DNA from: Ephemerocybe angulata
Taxonomy: Eukaryota > Basidiomycota > Agaricomycetes > Agaricales > Psathyrellaceae
Length of the DNA: 64,000 bases
Assembly (NCBI GenBank): GCA_013368325.1
Contig: JAACJK010000219.1
Span: 248,001 to 312,000, forward strand
Reading direction: 5' to 3'
Shown: positions 24,039-34,833 of the stretch, piece after piece
Position numbering within the stretch: the stretch's first letter is position 1
Layout: each line of letters starts with the position of its first letter
The notes under the pieces: model-generated
What the model was told of the DNA's origin: nothing
What the model saw: only the letters and a program-made list of their open reading frames with translations
Databases searched by the model: none
Translations under genes and position numbers: made by a program

Positions 24039-25114
24039 CTTCGAAGTTGGATAGTGGGCTCATGCCCCAGGGTACCACGCTATATAGGACATTTGGAATC
24101 ATTGTCGCCTTTGTGGTAAAAAGTCCTTTGTTGCCTAGTGGCAGTGGCATGAGCGCAACAGCGGCCAACTGCCCACATCTCAACGCTTGGCTTGCCACAG
24201 CCTACAGGCTTAACGTGCTGTTTGAAAGGTGAATGAAGGTCTCGGTCATGAAAGAGGAATTGGACAGATCCATTCAGATTAGCAATAGTACAGAACCGAG
24301 TATGTGTCCTAGATGAAAGGAGGAAAGGGAGTCAGCGCCCTGAGGATGCCGTTGTATTGTCGGCCCGAGATTAGGTAAGTGTTCCGTCGGCTTTCCTCGG
24401 CTTTCTGCCAGGTTGGGCGCTTAAATTTACCACGTGAAATTGGGCTCGGGCTAGGCCAACCAGGCTCTCTTTCACCCTCCTTACTCGGTTTATCACCTCC
24501 CGCTCTGCCTTGGGTAGCCAGGATCTGTCATGGCGCTTTCAGGTTTGACATCAGCCCTAGGAGAGCCTCGACTTTGCTTTGACGAACTATCCGAGTCGTC
24601 GGTTTAGGTGCTGCTTTGGTCCTCTGAAAGCGAGCAGAGCGTTTCGTTTTCAAGGATTGGGACTCAATTCTCAGCTCGTATCTGGAGCTCAAAATGGAAG
24701 GAGTGAAGATACACGAGGAGTGGACGAAAGAAGGAATAGGCACACGTTGCCAAGGCGTGGAATGGGCGCCCGGCGATGCTATCAATCGCACATGCCATCC
24801 AAGTACTTACAGAGGATCATATCTTTGGCTTTAAATACAAGGGAGGACCAGGATCCAGGAAATCTCTAGGAATTGCATGGCCCTTCAGGCGGTGAATATG
24901 ACCTGGGGGTACATACTACATACTATACAGACGAGTAGGAGAGTCAAAGCAATCCGGATAAATTGAAAAGCGCCGATCACACCGCTTATGGCCGCATCCT
25001 CGATGCAATCCTCTCTCTTACTCCTTCCACCACGGCAGACACCCCTACTCACTCCTATCTCCCCAGAGGTCTTATACAGCTGCAGAAGATCCTCTGGCTA
25101 GATAGGATCCCAGT
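24039..25114. promoter_or_regulatory. Divergent intergenic region between ATPase and CC gene
   Basis: About 1.1 kb between divergent start codons (24038 minus, 25115 plus). It holds a GGGCGCTTAA box at 24415-24424 and, at 24963-24990, AAAAGCGCCGATCACACCGC followed by TTATGGCCG, which resembles the block upstream of the CC genes at 28063 and 44295. No exon is supported. Confidence 0.45.
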
Positions 25115-27725
25115 ATGACTGACCATAAGGATCCCCGGGATCGAAACCTCAATACGACAAATGCTCACGGACCAGACTCTGAACAACAAATGCCAAGCCT
25201 AACTTCAAACACAGAGGATATGGAGGACTCTAAGCTCAGCAACCAGGTGCGGGAGCCTGTCACAACCCCCGATCCACCATCTCTCACCCAGGTGCTCGAG
25301 GGCGCCGAGGATCCCATGGGCATTGCCAGCGCATTGTCGGACTCACCGGGACAGGTTACTATGAATACAGCCGGAGAGATGAATATGGGGTCGAAAGCGG
25401 TCGAGAACCCCATGTTCAACTTACGAACACCTCCTATGGATATCGACGAATTAGGATTGGGGAATAAGACGAAGAAGGATGAGGGAGAGACCCTGGACCC
25501 ACTCAGTTCAGAGGGCGTCGGACGAGTTAAAATAGCTTCTAGCTCGGCGGAGGGCAGTACCAAGGCACCGTCGGTGACAGCAAAAGCACTTTCGGATATC
25601 TTGCTGCACAACACATCAGCAAAACTAGGGAGTGGAGAGGTGCGCACTGAGGATGACCAGAAGTATCGAGAAGGGGACATGGAATCTGGTGAGTTTGTGC
25701 GCCGAAGTATGGTGTAATATACGATTCTTATTGAAATCAGTGTTACTAGATGACCAGCAGGGCCATTTCCATTTGGCGAGACGAGAGAAGACCGGAACTG
25801 TGAAAACCGAAGGTAAGTCATATGTTCTACACTACTAGATTGGAAGGCCTACAATGTTGCAGCAGACGCGATCATCAATTTATCTGAAGAAGCAAAACGC
25901 CCGAAGGAGGATGAGGAACGGAGTGAAGCTGAGAAAGAAGCCGATCCTCAGCTGGGGGCTGAGGCAGACATTGAAGAGCGAAGGAAAGCTGAGGCGGAAG
26001 CTACAACGGCAGCTGATGAAGCGCAAACGCCAGAAGTAGACCAGCCTGATGCTGGTAAGTCTCTGACCGCGATGCATGAATACAATCTAATCGAGCCAAC
26101 GCAAAATTTAGAGATCGAGGGGAGTAGCGATGACCCCGATTCGGACGACAGTACCATTCTGGACCAAGCCACCGAGGACGACTCGGGACGGGGCGATCCT
26201 ATGGCCGCATCAAGCCCAGACCCAGAAGTACAAGGTCCTGCAGAGGATGCAAGCTTGGCACCCCAACCAGCTCAGACTCAAGCTCCCGCCGCCCACGTCG
26301 AGGGTCCGCCCGTACCTGGCAGCTCCAGACAAGAGAACGACGCGGTTGACAATGTCATACGCCTCAGAGCCTTGGAAGGGTCGATCAAAACACTCATGGA
26401 GATGGTCGGCCAGCAAGATGCAAAGATTTTAGGCCTTGAAAACACGATCGCGGACCTTGAAACCGGGGTTGCCAGGCGGGATGGGAAGATTGGAGCGCTC
26501 AAAGAATACAACAAGCGCCTGAGAGATGATAAGAAGCAGTTGGAAAGCGAGTTGAACGACGCGCGGGAGCGAGCGGAGGCACAGGCCCAGAACGCGCAAA
26601 GAGAGGAGGCGTCGCTGAGGGACTCGCTGAGGGAGTCGGAGTCCGCGCTGAATAATGCAAGAAAGCTGCTGGGTGCGCGCACGGAGGAACTCACGGCTGC
26701 ACAGGCGTTCATGGTGACTGCGGATAAGTTTAGTGTCGCGGACGTCTTGCGGCTCGTGGAACAGCTGAACGATGATGCGTACCAATGTGCGGTGATGGTC
26801 TCAGATGCGGTTCTGGCGCAGCGTGAGGCTTTGGCGGGCGGGAAGGGGGATAGGGTGCCGCAGGAGGATACGGAAGAGGAGTGCAAGCTTGGGAAGGAGG
26901 GTACGGAAGAGGAGCGTAAGCTTGCGAAGGAGGCGCGGGACTTGGTGGTGCCGGTGTGGGGCGAGGAAGTTGTGGGGAAGTATCAGGCGGATATAGAAAA
27001 GGATGGGGAAACGTTTTTGTTCGAGATGGTCGTGCAAAGTGCTTTGGTAATGAGAATGAAGGAGATTATACAGAAGATGCATTTTGGGAGCAAGGCGGCG
27101 AATAAGGTGTTGGTGGGTATGTGGGAAGGGATTAGAGCGACGCGTAAGATTTATCTTATGCCTATATCTGTGCCATTCCTGATTTATATCCACAGATGAG
27201 AGTTCCATTGCGAATAACTGGCTTTCCATAACGCATACGCAACTCAAAACCCAGCACGTTGAGAATGAGCAGGCCGTGCACCGTCTCATGTGTGTGGCAC
27301 GCACTGCTGGCTACCGTACCCGGAACGATGGCAGTCCGGGGAGCGACCTCCCTGCGCACCTGCAGAAAAAGCTGGAAGACATGACGAAGAAGGCCCTCAA
27401 GGTCAAGGAGATGGCCTCAGAGGGCGTACTGTCAGCCGAGGTGGAAGTCTTCGCCCCCAGGCCAAGCGGGTCGTTCAATCCCGAGCGAATGCAGGATGAA
27501 TATGCGTTCGGGTCCAACAGCGGCTCTTCTACGGTGACGAATACGCCAGGGGGGAAGAATGTGGAGGAGACTGGGAAAAAAAAGAAAAAGATACTGATCG
27601 TGGTCTCGACGGGCTTGGGCGTCCAGTGTTCCACGAAGGGCAAGTCGGAGGTTGCGCTTAAATCCAAGGTTTTGCTCCAGTCGGCTTTGGATGCTGCGAT
27701 GCCTGGGATCGGGGACCTGGATTGA
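25115..27725 (+). CDS. Coiled-coil partner (CC family) protein, long form
   Basis: Start MTDHKDPRDRNLNTT. Exon 1 (to about 25687) is disordered and contains the conserved SKAVENPMFNLRTPP and LGLGNKTKKDEGE, a weakened form of the KKRKRDE signal in its relatives. Short exons follow: one near 25743-25811, one from 25863 (ADAIINLSEEAKRPKEDEE) to about 26053. The main exon holds acidic and Pro-rich stretches, a coiled coil (about 26360-26650), GARTEELTAAQAFMVTADKF, SVADVLRLVEQLNDD, an 11-residue internal duplication, and WEGIRATR. The last exon has SSIANNWLSITHTQL, EGVLSAEVEVFAPR, a Lys run and VSTGLGVQC, and stops at 27723-27725. It is a tandem duplicate of the next gene and has no ATPase gene directly beside it on the same strand. 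Confidence 0.88.
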
Positions 27726-28062
27726 GTTTTCTGTCATCTTTTGTTATTTTTTGAGAGCTATACCTATGGATCGAGCCTTGCTTTATACTTTGTGCGGATA
27801 GTTCCTGGACATTGAAAGTTGATTGAAAGCAAGGAAGACCAAAGGAAGACGCACGTCGAATAAAAGCCGCCGACCACATCGCTTACATACATTTTCGCGT
27901 TTGATGGCCGGATATTCCTTGGCGGTCCAATAGTGGCCGGCTGTAAATCCCTTTCTCTTCTTCCCTTCACCATCTCTCTGCCGCAGGCCTCGTTCAGCTC
28001 ATCGGTCGCCTCTCAGGACATTCTTAGGAAAATCAAGTTAACCGATTGGCTGAACCCTGCAC
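27726..28062. other. Intergenic between tandem CC genes
   Basis: Holds the upstream block at 27880-27911. No exon supported. Confidence 0.45.
27880..27911 (+). promoter_or_regulatory. Upstream block shared by long-form CC genes
   Basis: CGCTTACATACATTTTCGCG then TTTGATGGCCGG, about 150-180 bp before the ATG at 28063. On the minus strand at 44509-44476, before the CC gene starting at 44295, the same CGCTTACATACATTTTCGCG is followed by TTGGATTGCCGG. Identity in non-coding DNA of paralogues this diverged suggests a functional element, or recent exchange. Confidence 0.55.
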
Positions 28063-30914
28063 ATGGATGACCATAGGGACCACCAAGTCCGTGACAGCAA
28101 TAACCATGGCTCTACGAACAAGAAACCGCCGTCGAACTTAACCCTTGCAGGCCCGAAAGCGGAAGTGGACGCATACGAGGGCTCTGAATTTCACATAAAG
28201 TTTCGGCAGCTTGTAACGACCCCAATTCCACCACCGATATCCGGAATGCAGAGCGCCAGGGGTCTTGTCGGTTCTGCCAGCGCCTCGGACGCGCCGAATT
28301 CAGGGAGGAGTGCTACGGATGCAATCGGAAGTGGGAGGGCGAAGTCAAAAGCTGTAGAGAATCCCAAGTTTAACTTTAGAGCGCCTCCTGTCGACACCAA
28401 GGAATTTGGATTTGGGAACAAGAAGCGGAAACGGGATGAGGATGAGAGAGGAGGACTTCGCGACGGGAAAAGCAATGGGGCTTCCGACTCAAGGGGCGGG
28501 AGTGGCAGCAAGGCATCTTCGGCTGCAGCTCAATTCTTGACGGATGTTTTGCCTGGCTTCATACCGGCGAAACTGGCGAGGTCGAATGGTGCGGTGCGAA
28601 CTGAGGAAGGTCGGGAGAGTGGAGGTGGGGGCAATCAAACTGGTGAGCGCCTGTATCAAGGGATGGAGCACTGTATCGAGGTTTGACTTTACTAGATGAC
28701 CGAGAGGGACATTCAACGAGACAAAGGAAGACCGACAGTGTGAAAGTTGAACGTCAGTTGCCCCACACTTCCAGAACAGGAGATCGGTGGACTTACAAGG
28801 TTACAGCAGACGCGATTATCGACTTGTCGTCGGAAGTGACGAAACGACCGAAGGTCGAACAAACTGATGACGGGAACGCTCTCGGAGTGAAAGATGTGGA
28901 TCGTGAGTACCTCTCCGATGTTCTTGATCCTGTTGCTCATTCCTCTCTTCCTTTTGAAGACAATGGTATGCATTGGTCGCATCCTGATACCCAAACCGTG
29001 TATGCTCATGAACAACAGCAGATCTGGATCGAATATTTGAACCGCTTGAGAGATTTGAAGCTCAGAAGAAAGCCGAGGCGGAAGCGGCAGTTAAGGAGCG
29101 GAAGAAAAACGCAATTGACGCTGAGGAACGGAGGAAAGCTGAGGTAGAAGCGCGGAGGGCAGCTGAAGAAGAAGCTGAATGGCGGAGGAAGGCTGAGGCC
29201 GAAGCTGAACAGCGGAGGAAGGCTGAGGTCGAAGCTGAACAGCGGAGGAAAGCGGCGGATGAGGCGGAAGCCCGAAGGAGAGCTGACGAAGAAGTTGAAG
29301 GGCGAAGGAGAGCTGAGGCGCGAGAAGTACGCCAGCCTGACACCGTCCAGTCCCCGGTCACGAAACTTGAAGACGGGTTGATAGAACCAAGGCGAATCTC
29401 AGAAATCGAGATGAGCCACGATGGCATGTATTCCGATGGCGAGGCCTTCATGGACCATTCTATGGACAACGAAGGGGGCGAATCTATGTCTACGTCAAGT
29501 CCAGATTTAGAACTACAATATCCCACAGAGGATACGCCTATGGAGCCCCAGCCGACTCAGGCTCAAGCCCTCGTCACTCGCGTTTACCCTCCGCCCGTCC
29601 CCAGCTGCTCCATGCCAGAGCATGATACGCTCAGGAACGACCTGCGTTTGAGCAGAGACGACGTGTCTGCCCTGGAGCACGATCTCGAAGGCTTTCGAGT
29701 TACACTTCGTGAGCGGGATGCCGAGATCGCGGAGCTCAGAGACTACAAAAACCGCGCGGACGCGCATATGCGGTGGATGGACCGCGAGCTCGACGATGCG
29801 CGGGCCGACACGCTTGGCGTGCGGGAGCGCGCGGAGCTGCACGCCCAGCACGCCCAGCGGGTGGAGGGGTCGCTGCGGGAGTCGCTGAGGGAGTCGGAGT
29901 CCGCGCTGGCCAAGGCGAAGAAGCTGCTGGGGGCACGGACAGAGGAGCTTACCGTTGCGCAGGCGTTCATGGTGACCGCCGACAAGTTCAGCGTTGCGGA
30001 TGTGTCGCGGCTGGTGGAACAGCTGAACGATGATGCGTATCAGTGTGCGGTGATGGTCTCGGATACGGTTCTGGCGCAACGTGAGGCTTTGGAGGGTAGG
30101 GACCTGCAGGAGGACACGGAAGAGGAACGCAAATATGTGAGGGAGGCACGGCAGTTGGTTGTGTCGGTGTGGGGTGAGGACGTTGTGGGGAGGTATGAGG
30201 CAGATATTAAGAAGGATGGGGATACCTTTTTGTTTGAGACGGTCGTGCAGAGTGCCTCGGTGATGAGGATGAAGGATATCATGCAGAGGATGTACCTTGG
30301 GAAGCTTGAAGGGGTGAATAAGGTGTTGGTAAATATGTGGGAGGGGATCAAGAAGACCCGTGAGTTGTACCCTCCGTCTCCCCCTATGGCATTCCTGATT
30401 TATATTTACAGATGAGAAGTCCATCGCGAAGAACTGGCTCTCAATGATGCATACCCAGCTCAAAGGACAACGCGTCGAGAATGAAGATACCCTGCGCCGT
30501 CTCGTGTCTTTGACTTGCACTGCTGGTTACCGTATCCGGGACGATGGCAGCCCAGGAAGCGATCTCCCCGTACGTCTCCAGGGAAAGCTGGAAGAGATGA
30601 CCCAAAAGGCCCTCAAGATTAAGGAGATGGCCGCGGAGGGCGTGCTGTCCGCCGAGATCGAGGTCTTCGCGCCCAAATCAAGGAGGTCGTTCGATCCTGA
30701 GTGGATGGAAGATGCGTTTGCGTTTGAGGCTCGGGGGTCCTCCACAGTCGTTCACGATACAAAGGGGAAGGCACCAATTGTGGTCTCGACGGGCCTCGGC
30801 GTTCAGTGCTGCCTGAAGGGCAGGTCGGAGGTCGCGCTTTTGCTACAGTCGGCGCTGGAGACACCTGCAAGGGATGGTCTAGCTGCGATGCCTGGGATTG
30901 AGCCTCCGGACTGA
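28063..30914 (+). CDS. Coiled-coil partner (CC family) protein, long form with Lys/Glu/Ala repeats
   Basis: Start MDDHRDHQVRDSNNHGS. Exon 1 carries SKAVENPKFNFRAPP and FGFGNKKRKRDEDER, a likely nuclear localisation signal. After short exons, the exon at 28807 opens ADAIIDLSSEVTKRPKVEQ, whose IIDLSSE core resembles a SUMO-interacting motif. A 10-residue repeat of the type RRKAEAEAEQ (about 29060-29330) predicts a charged single helix or coiled coil. The core follows: GARTEELTVAQAFMVTADKF, SVADVSRLVEQLNDD, WEGIKKTR, then after the last intron SIAKNWLSMMHTQLKG, EGVLSAEIEVFAPK and VSTGLGVQC, ending at 30912-30914. The long minus-strand open frames over this gene are shadows of its GC-rich codons. 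Confidence 0.89.
29080..29330 (+). repeat. In-frame 30-bp tandem repeats in CC gene
   Basis: Roughly eight degenerate copies of a 30-base unit encoding (R/E)RRKAE(A/V)EAE. Adjacent copies near 29180-29250 differ by only a few bases, so the array is young and probably variable in length between strains. Confidence 0.7.
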
Positions 30915-31717
30915 AATTCCCACCATCCGTTGTCTTATTTTAATGGGGATACCATTGGATTGAGCTTTGCTTTGTAGTTTTTCATCGATTTTGTCGCCAT
31001 AGTTCAGATTGAACATCCCAAGTACTCGGCGCACAACCAGACACCGAAGTAAGGCGGTACGTTTCGTCCTACAGAAGTAATCAGGGGCGATGGGTTCGGA
31101 GAGTGTGTAAAGGAAGGGATGCCTATGATCAGTGAACCTCACATGGCGGCTTACAACAGAACTATGCGTAGCTCTTGTAAAGAGTATGCCTCTGCATGCA
31201 AATTTCCATTTCTCGAAGTTGACCCACTTCAGGGAAGTCAGTACTGAAAGAAGGCTGTTGATATATCTCAGCTTTCTTTGACAAACTACTGCTAACCTTT
31301 ACCTACCTACCTATAACGAGACCATTCATGCCTTAAGCCCAAGCCCCAAGTCACCAGCGATGCCGATCGCCCGTCCTACTCTGAATATTTCGTCCTCCTC
31401 AACGTTGAACTTTTTCAGTACAAGTCAACAGTATCACACGGGTTATGTAAAGTGTACGAGGGTCCTGTAGAAAGAGCTGAGAGGCAGTGGACCGTGGTAG
31501 ACGCTGTATTCAGGTATGTAGGAACTTGGTGGAGCCCCTGAGGTTGAACTTTTGAAGCAGATTTGGTTGGTTCATGAACGTTCAAGGTTGGCGGCGGCAA
31601 TCAAACGCCAGCTAAATTAAGGAGTCGTCCCAACTTCGTTCCAACCACCACTCTCCTCATACCCTCAAGACTCTAGCCTTCAAAAACGCGACTTTGGACC
31701 CGGTTTTGCTGGAGAAT
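30915..31717. other. Intergenic
   Basis: About 0.8 kb with no recognised exon. The upstream motif at 31595-31620 belongs to the ATPase starting at 31718. Confidence 0.45.
31595..31620 (+). promoter_or_regulatory. Shared upstream motif CGGCAATCAAA plus CGCCAGCTAAATTA
   Basis: CGGCAATCAAACGCCAGCTA then AATTAA, 98 bp before the ATG at 31718. The same two halves, with a longer spacer, lie before the ATPases at 47573 and 51076, and a looser version before 54062. The AT-rich second half could serve as a core promoter; the first as an activator site. Function inferred. Confidence 0.55.
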
Positions 31718-34529
31718 ATGGAGAATAAGGCGAGGAAGGCATACGACGGCGCGACGCGAAAGCTGCTGCTTGCATTCGACATTGGGACTACGTTTAGTGG
31801 GATTTCTTACAGGTCAGTACAGGCCGCTCGATGCCGCGCACATCTACTCTACTGCAGGGATTTATCCATCTTTACCATACGACTTTATGAACCCGGCTCA
31901 AAAAGTGTTGTTACGACGCGACTTGAGCAAGAGTTTTGACTGTGCGTTAGCATTGTTGATCTCTAGAACTTACGCGCCTTTGGCAAAGGAACATCCGTGT
32001 CGTGTGTTTTCATAGAGCGTGAAACTGAAGGTTGTATTCTTGCAGTGTTCTTGACCCTGGCACGATACCAGAAATTCTACCCGTGACACGGTGCGTGTTT
32101 TTAATACCCTTTTGTATGGACATCTCGCTCATGGGGGCGATAGGTATCCGTCTCAAGGGAAAGCAGGGGGTGACTCGAAGATCCCAACAATCATCTACTA
32201 CGACAAGGATGGAAAACCTGTCGCAACGGGAGCCGAGACGCTTAAAGAAGGCATTGAAATCGACGCAGAGGAAGAGGGTTGGCAAATCGCTCGATGGTAC
32301 GTCGTCCCCGCCCAAAAACGCACCAATTACAAACTCACACGCGTCCAGGTTCAAGCTTCATCTGCGCCCCAAATTTGCCGTTGTCCCAGGGGAAGAGCCC
32401 GTGCCCCCTCTTCCTTGCGGCAAAACTGTCGTTCAAGTTTTCACCGACTTCATAACCTACCTGCACAACTGCGCCGAGAAGTTCATCACTGAGACGCACG
32501 GGGCCGAGCTCTACTCATCCATGTCCTCCGACATAATTTATGTTCTGACGCACCCAAATGGCTGGGCGGGCCCGCAGCACACTGCAATGCGGCTTGCGGC
32601 GACCTTGGGGGGTCTCGTTCCCAATACACCAGAGGGAGCGGCGCGCGTGATTTTCGTCACCGAGGGCGAGGCGAGCTTGCATTTCTGTCTCTCTAGTGGG
32701 CTGAAATTGGGGGTTGCTAAGGAAAAGGAGGATAAGGAAGAAAAGGAGGAGGAAGACGAGCCTCAGCCTCCCAAAAAGAAAGTCAAGTTGTCCAAGGCTG
32801 CGGCTGCGAAAGCGAAAGCGAAGGAGGCAGAGGCGAAGGTACGGATAGGAGTATATAGAGTTGCGTTGGCGCTGACTGTCTTGTAGAAGGCAAAGGAGAA
32901 GGAAGCGGAGAAGGCGAAGGAGGAGACTGGCGTCCTCATCGTCGATGCTGGTGGAGGGACGGTTGACGTCACGTCCTACAGTCAACAGCCCGACGGCTCC
33001 TACATAGAGATTGCCATCCCCGAGTGTGAGTAACCTTTCAGACAATCCTCCACATAGACGCTGATAACGTACAGGTTACTTTCAAGGAAGTGCTTACGTT
33101 ACCATGCGAGCCAAGAGTTGGTTTACAAGTCAGTTTCCTGGTTCTGAACGAGACAATCCCCCAACGATAACATCTTTCCAGACCTCTTGAAAGCTACGCG
33201 CTTCGAGGAAGACGTGGACACGCTCACTCAGATCTTCGATCGAACCACGAAGCTTGGCTTCCGGAAAGACGATCAGCCGTACCACATCCAATTCGCATCG
33301 AACCGTGAAAAAGAGCCGGCGCTTAATATCCGCGCTGGGCGCCTTAAGCTAGAGGGACCGGATGTTGCCCTTTTCTTCAAGCCTTCGATTGACTGCATAG
33401 TCAACGCGGTGAAGAAACAGAGCGCCGCGTCGCGTGTCCCCATCCGAGTGCGTATGGATTATGTGGTTTCTGACATGCAATTTACGATTGACCGACAGGC
33501 TGTGTTCCTGGTTGGAGGATTCTCCGCCAGTGAGTGGTTGTTCAGTCAGGTCAAGGATCAGCTCGAGCCGCTTGGAATTACGGTGTCGATACCTGATCGA
33601 CATATGTATGTGTTCACCTTCCACTCTGCTCCCTACCTCACAATATTGTGCACAGCAACAAAGCGGTCGCGAGCGGTGCAGTCTCATTTTACCTAGACAG
33701 CCTGGTATCATCGCGCGTGGCACGCTCAACTTACGGTACTAACACACACAGCGTGTACAACCTGAATGACCCGGACCATGTGAAGCGCGGAAGTAAGATA
33801 TCACTACACACGGTTACTAGGCAGCCGATCTTGAACGGCCAGTTCACAGTAATTCTACCCAAGGTCAGTTAAAAGTTCGTGCTTAATTGCGGCTTTGGAT
33901 CTGTGGGATTGAGTATTCTGCTGACCGATTACACATGAACGTAGGGAACGCAAGTGAGCTCAACAGAAGAATTCAAGCAGGAACTTTCCATGTCCTTTTA
34001 CGACCGAGAGCAGCTCAAAGCAGGCGTTGGTTTGAACATCATCTCGTACACCGGAGAATCAGAAGCTCCTCGCTGGATCGACGAAGAGCCTGGTAAGTCG
34101 GTGCGACTTATTCATCAAAACCTGACTGGATAGTGCGTTGTAAATCAACCCTAATTGGGGCGCTCACACCGTCTTTTAGATAAGTACACAATGATGTGTA
34201 GAGTCCAAGCGGATTTGTCCAAGGTTGCTGCAATCGAGGCGATGAATCCAGACGGGAACAAATTTGGTGCATGCTGCGCCACAATTGTGCTGCTCTTTGG
34301 GATGACGGAAGTGAAGGCCCAGCTGTCTTACATGGAGGATGTGAGTGTAGCCTCTCTCTTTTCCTCCTTCCATCCTTCTGGTGACTGACTTCCTTGATTC
34401 TTTTTTACTCAGGGAGTCGAAAAACGGTTTGTCTTCCCTTTCCAAATCCCTGCACACTGCTAACGAGATCTTGCTGGCAGGGGTCCCGCATCTGTCATCT
34501 TTGCTGGTGGACCTTCTGCGTTTGCGTGA
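31718..34529 (+). CDS. HSPA12-like Hsp70-family ATPase with Lys-rich insert
   Basis: Start MENKARKAYDGATRK, then LLLAFDIGTTFSGISYR. Contains FKLHLRPKFAVVPGEE, YVLTHPNGWAGPQHTAMR, FVTEGEASLHFCLSSGL, then an insert of about 60 residues absent from the 3458-type members: acidic (KEKEDKEEKEEEDE) then PPKKKVKLSKAAAAKAKAK, interrupted by an intron, before VLIVDAGGGTVDVTSYS. The PKKKVKL core resembles a classical nuclear localisation signal. It continues KPSIDCIVNAVKKQSAA (fused to the preceding exon), VFLVGGFSASEWLFSQV, NKAVASGAVSFYLDSLV, LLFGMTEVKAQLSYMED, micro-exon 34413-34426 and the end GPASVIFAGGPSAFA, TGA 34527-34529. A CC gene follows 304 bp downstream. Confidence 0.92.
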
Positions 34530-34833
34530 GAACGGCTGAGTACTGAGTCTTCTTCTCCTTCTTGACCCTCTACCTGAGGGCGCCATTTTGCCCGTGACTT
34601 TGTACCATACAGTGCGCATGACATACCCTTCTTGCTTTCGAATGATTATGTTGCAGAGAGCTACAGCGATCAATATTGGTCCCGGGGATCAACCGGTGTT
34701 TATATTTGTGGAAGGCTAACGCCGCGGCTCTGCCACGGACGTGTCAGGCTTGTTCAACTTCGTCCATCTCCCAAACGCAAGGATCCCTCCAGACTGGCTT
34801 GTCTTACCAGTTTTGCACCTTCACTACTTGAAG
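34530..34833. other. Intergenic, ATPase to CC pair
   Basis: The shortest head-to-tail spacer in the cluster; no feature beyond the expected 3' UTR and promoter. Confidence 0.4.

Noticed and set aside
26072..27199. SMC, kinesin or tropomyosin-like identity for the CC proteins
   Set aside because: The coiled coil is generic; no Walker motifs, motor head or tropomyosin periodicity. The conserved part is the C-terminal non-coiled region.
26278..27304. Minus-strand open frames over the CC gene at 25115
   Set aside because: Antisense to conserved exons; Ser- and Leu-rich shadow translations without homologues in the window.
29513..30520. Long minus-strand open frame (335 codons) over the CC gene at 28063
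   Set aside because: It lies antisense to a coding exon with strong paralogue conservation in the plus frame; its own translation is Leu/Arg/His-rich with no family similarity. A shadow of GC-rich codons.
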